A stretch of 64,000 nt of DNA from Wenxinia saemankumensis (GTDB lineage: Bacteria > Pseudomonadota > Alphaproteobacteria > Rhodobacterales > Rhodobacteraceae). The position numbers were made by a program, and so were the translations under genes. The DNA lies in the NCBI RefSeq assembly GCF_900141735.1, contig NZ_FQYO01000001.1:372001-436000 (forward strand), given 5' to 3'. Positions within the stretch are counted from its first letter, which is position 1. Each line of letters begins with the position of its first letter. Positions 17,591 to 26,944 of this stretch are shown one piece after another. Under the pieces are notes generated by a model. That model saw nothing but the letters and a program-made list of their open reading frames with translations. It did not search any database and was not told the DNA's origin.

Positions 17591-18472
17591 TCAGCCCTTC
17601 ACCGCGCCGGCGAGGCCGTCGATGAAGTAGCGTTGCAGGAAGAGGAAGAGGATGACGATCGGGATGATCGTGATGGCCGAGGCGGCGTTCATGCCGCCCC
17701 AGTCGATGAAGTGCTCTCCCCGGAAGGAATAGACGCCGACCGACAGGGTCCGCAGGTCCGGGTTCGCCAGCGTGATGACCAGCGGCAGCAGGAAGTCGTT
17801 CCAGGCCTGAAGCGTCTGCAGCACCACGACCGTGACCACGATCGGCTTGGACAGGGGCAGCATGACGTACCAGAAGGTCTTGACCGGTCCCACGCCGTCC
17901 ATCCGGCTCGCCTCTTCCAGCTCCTTCGGCATCTGCGCGAAATAGCCGGCGAAGAGCAGGGTGAAGATGACGACGGAATGGCCGCAGGTGGCCAGCATCA
18001 GCCCCCAGAGCGACTGGCCGAGGCCGGCCGTGGTCAGCAGCTCGAAGACCGGGATGATCGTGTAGCCCTGCGGGATGAACAGGGTGAAGACCATCAGCCC
18101 CATCAGCAGCCCCCGGCCCGGAAAGCGCCGCCGGCCGAGGACGTAGCCCATCAGCGCGGTGGCGATCACGGTGACGACGACCGAGCCGACGGTCACGAAC
18201 ATCGTGTTGAAGAAGTAGCGGCCGATATTCGCCTCGCTCCAGGCGCGGGCGTAGTTCTCGACCGTCGGGGCGTCGGGGATCAGCCCGGTATCGCCGAAGA
18301 TCTCGTTGTTGGTCTTGAAGCTGGCCGAGATCATCCAGACGATCGGGTAGACCCAGACCGCGCAGAGCACCGCCAGCACGACGCTGGTGATCGTGCGCCG
18401 CGCGCGGGGCGAGACCATCGCCTCGCGCCGCGCCGGGGCGCGGGCCGTCCGGCCCATCGTCGCGTCAGCCAT
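17591..18472 (-). CDS. ABC transporter permease (MalG/UgpE type)
   Basis: A 293-residue inner-membrane subunit with about six helices. The EAA loop that docks on the ATPase is readable as EEASRMDGVGPVKTFWYVMLP. The first helix (ITSVVLAVLCAVWVYPIVWM) is followed by a periplasmic segment, as in MalG-type permeases. It overlaps the preceding permease gene by 8 nt and is followed by the ATPase gene after 13 nt, so the order binding protein, MalF-like, MalG-like, ATPase is the standard one. The substrate is not predictable from this subunit. Confidence 0.94.
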   Translation of the reverse strand: MADATMGRTARAPARREAMVSPRARRTITSVVLAVLCAVWVYPIVWMISASFKTNNEIFGDTGLIPDAPTVENYARAWSEANIGRYFFNTMFVTVGSVVVTVIATALMGYVLGRRRFPGRGLLMGLMVFTLFIPQGYTIIPVFELLTTAGLGQSLWGLMLATCGHSVVIFTLLFAGYFAQMPKELEEASRMDGVGPVKTFWYVMLPLSKPIVVTVVVLQTLQAWNDFLLPLVITLANPDLRTLSVGVYSFRGEHFIDWGGMNAASAITIIPIVILFLFLQRYFIDGLAGAVKG

Positions 18473-19427
18473 GGCCCGGCTCCTTTCGGCGGGTCCGGCG
18501 CACCGCCAGCACCTGCAGGATGGTCAGCCCCATGATCGCCAGCCCGAACAGCACGCCGGCGGCGCTGGCATAGCCCAGCTGGGGAAAGGTGCCCGAGGGC
18601 GGGGCGAAGGCGGTGCGGAAGATGAACACCTCCATCACCTCGGAGGCGAAGAACGGCCCGCCCTGCGTCGTCGCCTGGATCAGCGGAAAGACGTTGAGCG
18701 CCGAGATCGCGGAGATCAGCCCGATGACGACGGCGAAGGGGGCGATGATCGGCATCACGACGTACATCGTCACCTGACGGCCCGTGACCCCGTCGAGCCG
18801 CGCCGCCTCGTAGAGCTCGTCCGGCACGGTCTGCAGCGCGGCGAGCCAGTAGATCATCGTCACGCCGGTCCATTTCCAGACGTAGATGCCGGCCAGCGAC
18901 CACATCACCAGCTGCGGCGAGCCGAGGAAGTCGACGGCGCGCTGGACGAGCCCCGCCCCGGTAATCAGGTCGTTGATCGGCCCGTTGAAGGGCGAGAGCA
19001 TCAGCGCCATGACGATGGCGATCACCGCCACGGGCGTGACCACGGGAAGGAAGATCAGCGTGCGGAAGACGGCCGACAGCTTCAGCAGGCGGTTGTTCAG
19101 GATCACCGCCAGCACCAGTCCCAGCAGCATCTGCAGCGGCACGGTGGCGAGCGTGAACCAGACCGACCGCCAGAAGGCGGCGACGAAGAACTCGTCCGCC
19201 AGCAGCTCGCGGTAGTTCCGCAGGCCGACGAAGATGCGGCGGCTGTCGAAGCCCGACCAGTCCAGCAGAGAGTAGTATTGCGAGGCCAGCATCGGCCACA
19301 GGATGAACGCGCCGAAGATCACCAGTCCCGGCACGAGGAACAGGTAATCGACCCGGTGCGCCCAGAGGCGCGTGCCGAGGCCGGTCCTCGGCCCGGCGGC
19401 GGGGATGTCGTGATCGGCGGTGCTCAT
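18465..19427 (-). CDS. ABC transporter permease (MalF/UgpA type)
   Basis: A 320-residue membrane protein with six predicted helices beginning with YLFLVPGLVIFGAFILWPM. The EAA motif is YEAARLDGVTGRQVTMYVVMP. The N-terminus is short, as in UgpA and other carbohydrate uptake-1 permeases. It pairs with the 8-nt overlapping permease downstream. A strong stem-loop at 19451-19475 separates it from the binding-protein gene, a layout that often gives more binding protein than permease. Confidence 0.94.
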   Translation of the reverse strand: MSTADHDIPAAGPRTGLGTRLWAHRVDYLFLVPGLVIFGAFILWPMLASQYYSLLDWSGFDSRRIFVGLRNYRELLADEFFVAAFWRSVWFTLATVPLQMLLGLVLAVILNNRLLKLSAVFRTLIFLPVVTPVAVIAIVMALMLSPFNGPINDLITGAGLVQRAVDFLGSPQLVMWSLAGIYVWKWTGVTMIYWLAALQTVPDELYEAARLDGVTGRQVTMYVVMPIIAPFAVVIGLISAISALNVFPLIQATTQGGPFFASEVMEVFIFRTAFAPPSGTFPQLGYASAAGVLFGLAIMGLTILQVLAVRRTRRKEPGHG

Positions 19428-19450
19428 GGGCAGCCCTTCGGGGTCGGGGA

Positions 19451-19475
19451 CCGGGGCGACGGCGGGCCGCCCCGG
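19451..19475 (-). terminator. Stem-loop between binding-protein and permease genes
   Basis: CCGGGGCG (19451-19458) pairs perfectly with CGCCCCGG (19468-19475) over a 9-nt loop. It lies in the 67-nt gap of the ABC operon and has no T-tract. It is likely an mRNA-stabilising or attenuating hairpin rather than a full terminator, because the downstream genes clearly belong to the same operon. Confidence 0.45.
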
Positions 19476-19494
19476 TGGTCGGGTCCGGGCAGGG

Positions 19495-21003
19495 TCAGCC
19501 CGAATAGTCGGTCATCGGATCCCAGTCCGCGAAGACCAGCTCGTCGCGGGTGACGTTCGCGCCGCCCGCGTTCGCCTCCTCGATGGCGGCGTCGAGCGCG
19601 TCGCTCATCGCCTGGTTCAGCGTATCGAGGCTGCCCTGCACGTCCGTCAGCTGGCCCGCGAAGAGGCCCTGCACGGTCTGCGCGATGTCCGGGGTCGGCA
19701 TCTGGAAGAGCCGCGCCACCTCGACGAAGCCGGTATTGGCTGAATAGGGCACCGGCGTCGCGCGAACCTGCTGCTCCTGCAAGGCGATGACGGCGCGGGA
19801 CCGGTCGGACATCTGCGCCTGCTCGTTCGCGGCCGGGAAGATCGCCGGGTCGGACGGGCCGACCACGTTGGCCCAGGCGGTCTGCCCCTCGAGCGTACCC
19901 ATCAGGCGGAAGACCTCGGCCGCATGGGCGGGGTTCTGCGCGTCGGCGTTGAGGAACATCATGTTCGCGGTGGCGGGCAGCGAGTTGGTGTAGGTCCTGC
20001 CGTCCGCGCCCTCGGGCGCCGGGGTCCAGGTGAAGCCGAAGTCGAAATCCGGGTTCTCCGCCTCCCAGATCGGCACGTTCCAGGGCCCCTGCAGGATCAT
20101 GCCCGCATTGCCCTGCGCGGTGAAGGCGCGGGCCTGCGGGGCGTTCAGCGACAGCACGCCCGGGAAGACCGATCCGTCGTCGCGCATCGCCAGGAGCAGC
20201 TCGACCGCGCCGACCACCTCGGGCGAGTTCAGCTTGTACTCGCCGTCCGTGTAGTCGAACCCGGTGACGAAGCCGGCCATGCCGAAATGCGCCCCGGCGC
20301 GCGAGGCCATCTGCAGAGTCACGTCGCGCCAGCGGTTCACCTGCGCGCCGCCGATGATGAAGCCGGGGATCTGGCCGCCCGAATTCTCGGTGATCTGGCG
20401 GGCCGCCGCGCGGAACTGGTCCCAGGTCAGCGGGTTCTCGGGGCTGGGCTCGAATTCGGTCAGGGCCATCGCCTCGCGCCCGAAGAGCAGCAGGCAGGAC
20501 GACCGGCGGTCGGAGGTGAAGGGCAGGCCGTAGGTCTGCCCGTCCCGCATGTTGATCCCCTCCACGAAGGACCCTGCGGGGAAGCCCGCGCGCCACTCGG
20601 CGATGTCGGGGATGTAGGGGTCGAGCGGCTGCACCCAGCCCTGGTCGATCGCCACGGCGGGCGGCATGTCGAGCGGCAGCGTGAAGGCGTCGGGGGCCGA
20701 GCCGTTGCGCACGCCGAGCGGGACGACGGTCGCGATCTCGGACCAGGGCAGGCCGTCATAGACCGTCTCGATCCCGCGGGCCTGACCGTATTCGGCGAGG
20801 AAGGGTTCGAAGAAGACGCCCTTCTGGTCGCCGCTGTCGAGCCAGCGCAGCGGGCCGTTCGGCGCCGGCATGTCCATCATCGGCTCGCCGAAGTCGAAGG
20901 CGGCGTCCTGGGCAAAGGCCGGGCGGGCCGCCGCGGCGATTCCGAGGGCGCTCGCCCCCGCCAGGAAGCCGCGCCGGGACATCGGGGTTCTGCGGTAGAT
21001 CAT
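19495..21003 (-). CDS. Extracellular solute-binding protein (Tat-exported, UGP/sugar family)
   Basis: A 502-residue periplasmic binding protein. The N-terminus is a twin-arginine signal (SRRGFLAGASALGIAAAARP, cleavage near AFA-QD). The mature part has family 1 features: FWTP-like domain interface, GNAGMILQGPWNVPIWEAENP, and a long C-terminal helical tail. At 502 residues it is longer than maltose- or glycerol-phosphate-binding proteins (about 400-440). The ATG at 21003 has a GGGAGG ribosome-binding site. It is the first gene of the minus-strand operon and defines the substrate; given the three sulfatases in the locus, a sulfated sugar or other small sulfate ester is the best guess (inference). 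Confidence 0.93.
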   Translation of the reverse strand: MIYRRTPMSRRGFLAGASALGIAAAARPAFAQDAAFDFGEPMMDMPAPNGPLRWLDSGDQKGVFFEPFLAEYGQARGIETVYDGLPWSEIATVVPLGVRNGSAPDAFTLPLDMPPAVAIDQGWVQPLDPYIPDIAEWRAGFPAGSFVEGINMRDGQTYGLPFTSDRRSSCLLLFGREAMALTEFEPSPENPLTWDQFRAAARQITENSGGQIPGFIIGGAQVNRWRDVTLQMASRAGAHFGMAGFVTGFDYTDGEYKLNSPEVVGAVELLLAMRDDGSVFPGVLSLNAPQARAFTAQGNAGMILQGPWNVPIWEAENPDFDFGFTWTPAPEGADGRTYTNSLPATANMMFLNADAQNPAHAAEVFRLMGTLEGQTAWANVVGPSDPAIFPAANEQAQMSDRSRAVIALQEQQVRATPVPYSANTGFVEVARLFQMPTPDIAQTVQGLFAGQLTDVQGSLDTLNQAMSDALDAAIEEANAGGANVTRDELVFADWDPMTDYSG

Positions 21004-21079
21004 TGGTTTTCCTCCCTTGCCGGTCCGCCCCTCCTCAAGGACGGCGCTGGCGTCTCCCGGACGTTAGGCATTGCCGGGC

Positions 21080-21101
21080 GATAAGGAAAGTGCAATTAAT
21101 C
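21080..21101. promoter_or_regulatory. Candidate LysR operator between divergent genes
   Basis: The 126-nt gap between the binding-protein gene and the LysR gene is the most AT-rich part of this locus. GATAA at 21080-21084 and TTAATC at 21096-21101 form an imperfect dyad of the kind bound by LysR-type regulators. The assignment rests on location and weak symmetry only. Confidence 0.3.
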
Positions 21102-21129
21102 TCCTGACCGATGCAAGGACTTTATCGCT

Positions 21130-22065
21130 TTGATCGACCTGATGACCCATCTGTTCCGCCTTCAGGCCATCGTGGAGGAGGGGTCGCTCCGCCGCGCCGC
21201 GGTGAAGCTCGGCGTCACGCAGCCCGCCCTCTCGCGCTCCATCGCGCAGATCGAGGAGCGGCTCGGCCAGCCCCTGCTGGAGCGGCACGCAAGGGGGGTG
21301 GAGCCGACCGCCTTCGGCCGCGAGGTGCTGTCCTCGGTCCTGCGCCTGTCGCGGCAATGGGAACTGGAGGAGCAGGAACTGCTGACCTCCGCCGGCCCGG
21401 CCAAGAAGGTGCTGCGGATCGAGGCGGGCCCGCTCTGGCGGGTCGTCGTGCTGCCCGCCCTGCTCGGCCCGCTGAAGGAGGCGCATCCCGACCTGAAGGT
21501 GGAGCTCGCCAACCTCAAGAGCGGATCGACGGTCGAGGGCATCCTGGAGGGCCGGGTCGACGTGATGTGCGGCGGCCTGCAATTCGCCTCGGACCTGCCG
21601 CCGCGCCTGTCCCACCGCTCCTTCACCGTGTTCCACGACAGGGTGATCGCGCGCGAGGACCATCCGCTCTTCGACCGGGCCCAGGGGGGCGAGCTGCCGC
21701 CCGAGGCGCTGCTCGATTATCCCTGGCTGGTCTATTCGGGCGACCCCGTCTACGAGCTGGAGATCGCCCATGCCGCGACCGAACGGCTGGGCCGCGAGCC
21801 GGACATCCGGATCACCTGCGAATCGCTCAATTCCGCGATGCGGGTCCTGCAGCAGAGCGATTGCATCTCGATCCTGCCCGACGGCGCGCTGGTCGAGACG
21901 CGCGATCCCGCCCTCGTCCCGGTTCCCGTCGCGATGGGGCGGCGCCGGGCGCCCTCCGGCATGATCTTCCGCGACGAGATGGCGGACTGGCCGCCATTGC
22001 GGACCCTCATGGCGCTCTGCGAGGCGCATTTCGGCGAGCACGCGGCACAGGAGGCCATCGGATGA
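21130..22065 (+). CDS. LysR-family transcriptional regulator of the sulfatase locus
   Basis: A 311-residue regulator. The winged helix-turn-helix covers residues 1-60 (EEGSLRRAAVKLGVTQPALSR), with the LysR dimer helix after it and a substrate-binding-like effector domain from about 95 to the end. I read the start as TTG at 21130 because AAGGAC lies at the right distance; an in-frame ATG at 21142 is the alternative and would shorten the protein by four residues. It diverges from the ABC operon and overlaps the third sulfatase gene by 4 nt (ATGA), which ties it to this catabolic locus. The effector is probably the imported compound or its desulfated product. Confidence 0.92.
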   Translation: MIDLMTHLFRLQAIVEEGSLRRAAVKLGVTQPALSRSIAQIEERLGQPLLERHARGVEPTAFGREVLSSVLRLSRQWELEEQELLTSAGPAKKVLRIEAGPLWRVVVLPALLGPLKEAHPDLKVELANLKSGSTVEGILEGRVDVMCGGLQFASDLPPRLSHRSFTVFHDRVIAREDHPLFDRAQGGELPPEALLDYPWLVYSGDPVYELEIAHAATERLGREPDIRITCESLNSAMRVLQQSDCISILPDGALVETRDPALVPVPVAMGRRRAPSGMIFRDEMADWPPLRTLMALCEAHFGEHAAQEAIG

Positions 22066-23519
22066 GCCAGACGACCCGAACCCCGCCCGGCCCCGCCGGC
22101 GAGCCGCCGCACATCATCCTGATCATGACCGACCAGCAGCGGTTCGACACGATCCGCGCGACGGGCGCGGACTGGATGCACACGCCGAACCTCGACCGGC
22201 TGGCCACCGAGGGCGTGGTCTTCGACCGCTGCTTCGTCAACGCGCCGTCCTGCGTGCCGTCCCGCGCCGCGCTCTTCTCGGGGGTGGAGCCGCATGTCTC
22301 GGGCGTGCTGCGCAACGGGCAGGCCTGGCAGGAGACCTGGGTCGGCAACCTCGCCGCAGCGGGCTACCACTGCGTCAGCGTCGGCAAGATGCACACCATC
22401 CCCTACGACGCGCCCGCCGGCTTCCACGAGCGGTTCGTGGTCGAGAACAAGGACCGCTTCTACGAGGGGCGCTGGTTCGCCGACGAGCTGGACAAGGCGA
22501 TCGCGGCCCACGGCCTGACGAAGCCCTCGCGCGCCGGCTACCGCGCCCTGCCCGATTACCGCGACCGGCTGGGCGCGGTGGACTGGACCCTGCCGGAGCA
22601 TCTGCACCCCGACAGCTTCGTCGCCGGCACCGCGCGCTGGTGGCTCGAGACACGGCCGAAGCCCGAGCGCCTGTTCCTGCAGATCGGCCTGCCCGGGCCG
22701 CACCCGCCCTACGATCCGCCGCCCGCCGACACCGCGCGATATGCCGGATCGGACCTTCCCCTGCCCGAGGTCACGGAAGAGGAGCTGGCCGCCCTGCCCG
22801 CCTACCTGCAGGAGAAGCGCCGCCACGACGTCGAGGTGGATCACGACGCCGTCGCCTGGAAGGCCGCGCCGACGCGGGCGGAGCTGCAGCGCCTGCGCGC
22901 CCATTACGCCGCGAACGTCACCCTGATCGACCGCGAGATCGGCCGGCTGATGGAGGTGCTCGAGGCGCAGGGCTACCTCGAGAACGCCGTCGTCGTCTTC
23001 TGCTCGGATCATGGCGACGCGCTCGGCGATCACGGGCTGAGCCAGAAGTGGTCGATGTACGAGCCGGTGACCCGCGTGCCGCTGATCGTCTGGTCGCCGG
23101 GGCGGTTCGCGCCGCGACGCGACGACCGGCTCTGCCAGCTCTTCGACATCGGCCCCACGATCCTCGACCTCGCCGGGGCGGCGCGGCCCGATCCCTGCCA
23201 TGCCCGGACGCTGCTGCCCGCGCTCGAGGGCGACGACGGCGGGGGGCGCGACATCGTCGTCTGCGAACAGGCGGGGGACGTGTCGATGACCGGCGCGCGG
23301 CTCGTCACGATGATCCGCGACAGGCGCTGGAAGGCGGTCTTCATCCACGGCGCCTCGGACGGGCAGCTGTTCGACCTCGAGACCGACCCGGACGAGCGGA
23401 CGAACCTCTGGGCGGACGAATCCGCGCAGGACCAGAAGCGCCGCCTGTCGGACGCGCTGGCCGAATGGCGGACCGAGACGATGCTGCAGGGAATGGATCG
23501 CTTCGCCCGGGCGCGGTGA
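22062..23519 (+). CDS. Type I sulfatase coupled to the LysR gene
   Basis: A 485-residue sulfatase. HIILIMTDQQRFDT supplies the first metal ligands and CVPSRAALFSG is the signature with Cys64 as the formylglycine residue. FCSDHGDALGDHGL provides the second metal-ligand cluster. There is no signal peptide; the first 16 residues are polar and proline-rich. The ATG at 22062 overlaps the LysR stop (ATGA), so the gene is translationally coupled to the regulator. It is the third sulfatase of the locus and needs the FGE encoded at 12459-13424. Its substrate is unknown. Confidence 0.92.
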   Translation: MSQTTRTPPGPAGEPPHIILIMTDQQRFDTIRATGADWMHTPNLDRLATEGVVFDRCFVNAPSCVPSRAALFSGVEPHVSGVLRNGQAWQETWVGNLAAAGYHCVSVGKMHTIPYDAPAGFHERFVVENKDRFYEGRWFADELDKAIAAHGLTKPSRAGYRALPDYRDRLGAVDWTLPEHLHPDSFVAGTARWWLETRPKPERLFLQIGLPGPHPPYDPPPADTARYAGSDLPLPEVTEEELAALPAYLQEKRRHDVEVDHDAVAWKAAPTRAELQRLRAHYAANVTLIDREIGRLMEVLEAQGYLENAVVVFCSDHGDALGDHGLSQKWSMYEPVTRVPLIVWSPGRFAPRRDDRLCQLFDIGPTILDLAGAARPDPCHARTLLPALEGDDGGGRDIVVCEQAGDVSMTGARLVTMIRDRRWKAVFIHGASDGQLFDLETDPDERTNLWADESAQDQKRRLSDALAEWRTETMLQGMDRFARAR

Positions 23520-23730
23520 GGGGCCGGGCGCGCCGAGCCGGCCCGGGGGTCCGGGTGACGGGCACCGGGACGCGCCCGGGGGGCCGACCTGCCCAAATTT
23601 CGGTGACGTGGCGCCTGATGCACTTTCCCGAGGGCGAGAGAAGTGTATGATGTCGGGCAACTTCGACCCGGATCAGCTGAAGCAGCCCGACGCCGCCCCA
23701 CGACCTTGACGTGATCAGGAAACCGACGAC

Positions 23731-26598
23731 TTGACCCTTTTTCTGATCGTCGCGCTGCCGTTCCTCGGCGCGCTCCTTCCGGGCGTCATGAACGGGGCCG
23801 GGCGTGCGGCCACTGCCGCCGTCACGTTCATCGTCACGCTCGCGGCCTTCATCGGCCTGCTGTCGAACCTGCCGGCGATCTGGGCGGGCGAGGTGGTGAC
23901 CGCCCGGCTGAGCTGGATGCCCCTCCTGGGGCTCGACGCCAACTTCATGCTCGACGGGCTGGGCTTCTTCTTCGCACTGCTGATCCTCGGCATCGGCCTG
24001 CTCATCATCGCCTATGCACGGCACTACCTGTCGCGCGACGACAATGCGGGGCAGTTCTTCACCTACCTGCTGCTGTTCCAGGGCGCGATGGTCGGCATCG
24101 TCCTCAGCGACAACATCCTGCTGCTGCTGATCTTCTGGGAGATGACCTCGCTGTCCTCGTTCCTGCTGATCGGGTTCTGGAAGCACCTGCCCGAGGGACG
24201 GCAGGGCGCGCGGATGGCGCTGACGGTGACCGGGGGCGGCGGGCTGGCGCTGATCGGGGGGATGCTGATCCTCGGCAACATCGCGGGCAGCTACGACCTC
24301 AGCGTCATCCTGTCCGAGCGCGAGGCGATCCAGGCCTCGCCGCTCTACCTGCCGGCGCTTCTGCTGATCCTGCTGGGCTGCTTCACCAAGTCGGCCCAGT
24401 TCCCGTTCCATTTCTGGCTGCCGCACGCCATGGCCGCGCCGACGCCGGTCTCGGCCTACCTGCACTCGGCGACGATGGTGAAGGCCGGGATCTTCCTGAT
24501 GGCGCGGCTCTGGCCGGTGCTGGCCGGGACGCCGGAATGGTTCGTGATCGTCACCACGGCGGGGCTGGTGACGATGGTGCTGGGGGCGCTGATCGCGCTC
24601 TTCAAGAACGACCTCAAGGCTCTGCTCGCCTTCTCCACCGTCAGCCATCTCGGCCTCATCACCATGCTTCTGGGCACCGGGACGGCCTTCGGCGCGATGG
24701 CGGCGGTGTTCCACATCCTGAACCACGCGACATTCAAGGCCGCGCTCTTCATGTCGGCCGGCATCGTCGATCACGAGGCGCATACGCGGGACATCCGGCG
24801 TCTGGGCGGGCTCCGGCGGCTGATGCCGGTGACCTTCGTCATCGCGACGCTCGCGGCGCTGTCCATGGCCGGGATCCCGTTCCTCAACGGCTTCCTGTCC
24901 AAGGAGATGATGCTGGAGGAGACGACGCACACGGTACTGTTCGGGCTCGACTGGCTGGCCCCGGCGCTGGCGACCTTCGGCGCGCTCCTCTCGGCGGCCT
25001 ATTCCTTCCGGTTCATCGGGCACACCTTCCTCGGCCCGGTGCGCGACGATTACCCGGCCCGGCCGCACGATCCCGGCCCGGGCCTGTGGGTGCCGCCCGC
25101 GATCCTGGTGACGCTGTTCATCGTGATCGGCTGCGCCCCCTTCCTCGCCGAACCCTTCGTCAAGCTGGTCACGGCGGCGCTGCTGGGCGACGCGGCCGAG
25201 GTGCCCTACGCCTATCTCGCGATCTGGCACGGGCTGGTGCCGGCGCTCTTCCTCTCGATCACGGCGCTCGTCGGGGGCATGATCCTGTTCCTCGCCTATG
25301 CCCCTCTGTCCCGCCTGTGGGAGACCGCGCCCCGGCCCGAGGCCAAGTCGATCTTCGACCGGGTGATCGCCGCGTCGGTGCGGGGGGCGTCGGCGCTGAC
25401 CCACGGTCTGCACAACGGTGCCTTCACCCGCTACGCGGCCATCGCGATCCTCGCCATCCTCGTCTTCGGAGCCCATGCCTGGGTCACCGGCACGGTCGGG
25501 GCGGTGACGCGGTCGGTCCAGTCGGCCGGGCCGATCCCGGTGATCGGGACGCTGATCCTCGCCGCCGCGACGGCCGGCCTCGTGATCCTGCACCGCAACC
25601 GCTTCCTCGCCCTCATCCTCATCGGGATCGTTGGGCTGATGGTCTCGATCGGGTTCGTCTACCTCTCGGCCCCCGACCTCGCCATGACCCAGTTCACGGT
25701 CGAGGTGGTGACGATCATCCTGCTCCTGCTGGCGCTGAACTTCCTGCCGAACCGCAGCCCGGTGGAGAGCGGCGTCCTGCGCCGGGTCAGGGACGGCGTG
25801 CTGGCGGTGGCGGGCGGCGTGGCCACCTTCACGCTGGCCTATCACTACATGCTGCGCGACGCGGTCGCGACGCCGATCTCGGAGTTCCATCTCGCCAATT
25901 CCTACAAGGGCGGCGGCGGCACGAACGTCGTGAACGTCATCCTCGTCGATTTCCGGGGCTTCGACACCTACGGCGAGATCATCGTCCTCGGCATCGCCGC
26001 GCTGCTGATCTACGCCCTGACCGAGGCCTTGCTCGACGGTCCGGTCCGGCGGCGGCTGCTCAACCGCATCCCCGACCAGCGGCGGTCCGGCGACATGCAT
26101 CCGATGATGATGGTCGTGCTGACCCGCGTCATCATGCCGGTGGTCCTGCTGGTGGGCTTCTACATCTTCCTGCGCGGCCACAACGAGCCGGGCGGCGGCT
26201 TCATCGCCGGACTCATCGTCTCCATCGGGGTCGTGATGCAGTACATGGCCTCGGGCTTCGCCTGGACCTCGGCGCGGCTGCGCTATCCCTATCACGGGAT
26301 CATCGGCGCGGGCGTCCTGATCGCGGGCTTCACCGGGATCGGCGCCTGGTTCGTCGGCAAGCCGTTCCTGTCGACGGCCTTCACCTATGTCCGCATCCCG
26401 CCCTTCGCCGAATTCGAGATCGCCACGGCCATGGGCTTCGACCTCGGCGTCCTGCTCTGCGTCGTGGGGGCGGTGATGCTGTCGCTCGAGAGCTTCTCCC
26501 GCCTCGCGCGGCGGGCGGACACGCAGGACTCCGATCACCCGATGGATATCGACCCGTCCCGCGGAGAGGATGCCGGGCAGCAGGGGGGGACCGCCTGA
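23731..26598 (+). CDS. mrpA: Mrp cation/proton antiporter, fused subunits A and B
   Basis: A 955-residue membrane protein. Residues 1 to about 770 are the NuoL-like MrpA subunit with a Proton_antipo_M core (FFWLPHAMAAPTPVSAYLHSA-like region, with the Lys/Glu/His chain of proton channels), followed by the MrpA C-terminal extension. From about 790 the sequence is MrpB-like (TRVIMPVVLLVGFYIFLRG, PGGGFIAGL), so A and B are fused as in group 2 Mrp systems. The start is read as TTG at 23731 with AGGA ten bases upstream. The complex exports Na+ (or K+) in exchange for protons and supports salt and alkaline tolerance. The 211-nt gap upstream shows no clear promoter or riboswitch. Confidence 0.93.
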   Translation: MTLFLIVALPFLGALLPGVMNGAGRAATAAVTFIVTLAAFIGLLSNLPAIWAGEVVTARLSWMPLLGLDANFMLDGLGFFFALLILGIGLLIIAYARHYLSRDDNAGQFFTYLLLFQGAMVGIVLSDNILLLLIFWEMTSLSSFLLIGFWKHLPEGRQGARMALTVTGGGGLALIGGMLILGNIAGSYDLSVILSEREAIQASPLYLPALLLILLGCFTKSAQFPFHFWLPHAMAAPTPVSAYLHSATMVKAGIFLMARLWPVLAGTPEWFVIVTTAGLVTMVLGALIALFKNDLKALLAFSTVSHLGLITMLLGTGTAFGAMAAVFHILNHATFKAALFMSAGIVDHEAHTRDIRRLGGLRRLMPVTFVIATLAALSMAGIPFLNGFLSKEMMLEETTHTVLFGLDWLAPALATFGALLSAAYSFRFIGHTFLGPVRDDYPARPHDPGPGLWVPPAILVTLFIVIGCAPFLAEPFVKLVTAALLGDAAEVPYAYLAIWHGLVPALFLSITALVGGMILFLAYAPLSRLWETAPRPEAKSIFDRVIAASVRGASALTHGLHNGAFTRYAAIAILAILVFGAHAWVTGTVGAVTRSVQSAGPIPVIGTLILAAATAGLVILHRNRFLALILIGIVGLMVSIGFVYLSAPDLAMTQFTVEVVTIILLLLALNFLPNRSPVESGVLRRVRDGVLAVAGGVATFTLAYHYMLRDAVATPISEFHLANSYKGGGGTNVVNVILVDFRGFDTYGEIIVLGIAALLIYALTEALLDGPVRRRLLNRIPDQRRSGDMHPMMMVVLTRVIMPVVLLVGFYIFLRGHNEPGGGFIAGLIVSIGVVMQYMASGFAWTSARLRYPYHGIIGAGVLIAGFTGIGAWFVGKPFLSTAFTYVRIPPFAEFEIATAMGFDLGVLLCVVGAVMLSLESFSRLARRADTQDSDHPMDIDPSRGEDAGQQGGTA

Positions 26599-26599
26599 G

Positions 26600-26944
26600 A
26601 TGGAACTCCTGGTCGCGCTCATCGTCGGCGTGCTGACTGCGGGCGGCATCTACCTGGTGCTGAGGTTCCGCACCTTTCCGGTGATCCTCGGCATGTCGCT
26701 GCTGACCTATGCCGTGAACGTCTTCCTGTTCTCCTCGGGCCGGCTGACGATCGGCGCCCCTCCGATCCTGTCCGACGACGTCACGCTCTACACCGACCCC
26801 CTGCCCCAGGCCCTGGTGCTGACGGCCATCGTGATCTCCTTCGGGATGACGGCCGTGGCGGTGATGATCGCGCTCGGCGCCTATCTCGGCTCCGACGACG
26901 ACCGCATCGACGACACCCCGCAGGACCGAGAGGGCACGTCTTGA
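26600..26944 (+). CDS. mrpC: Mrp antiporter subunit C
   Basis: A 114-residue NuoK-like subunit with three helices (LLVALIVGVLTAGGIYLVL, FPVILGMSLLTYAVNVFLF, PQALVLTAIVISFGMTAVAV). The ALVLTAIVI segment is the usual fingerprint. The ATG at 26600 directly follows the mrpA stop. The hydrophilic tail is acidic. It belongs to the A-B-C-D-E-F-G operon and its stop overlaps the TTG start of mrpD. Confidence 0.95.
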   Translation: MELLVALIVGVLTAGGIYLVLRFRTFPVILGMSLLTYAVNVFLFSSGRLTIGAPPILSDDVTLYTDPLPQALVLTAIVISFGMTAVAVMIALGAYLGSDDDRIDDTPQDREGTS

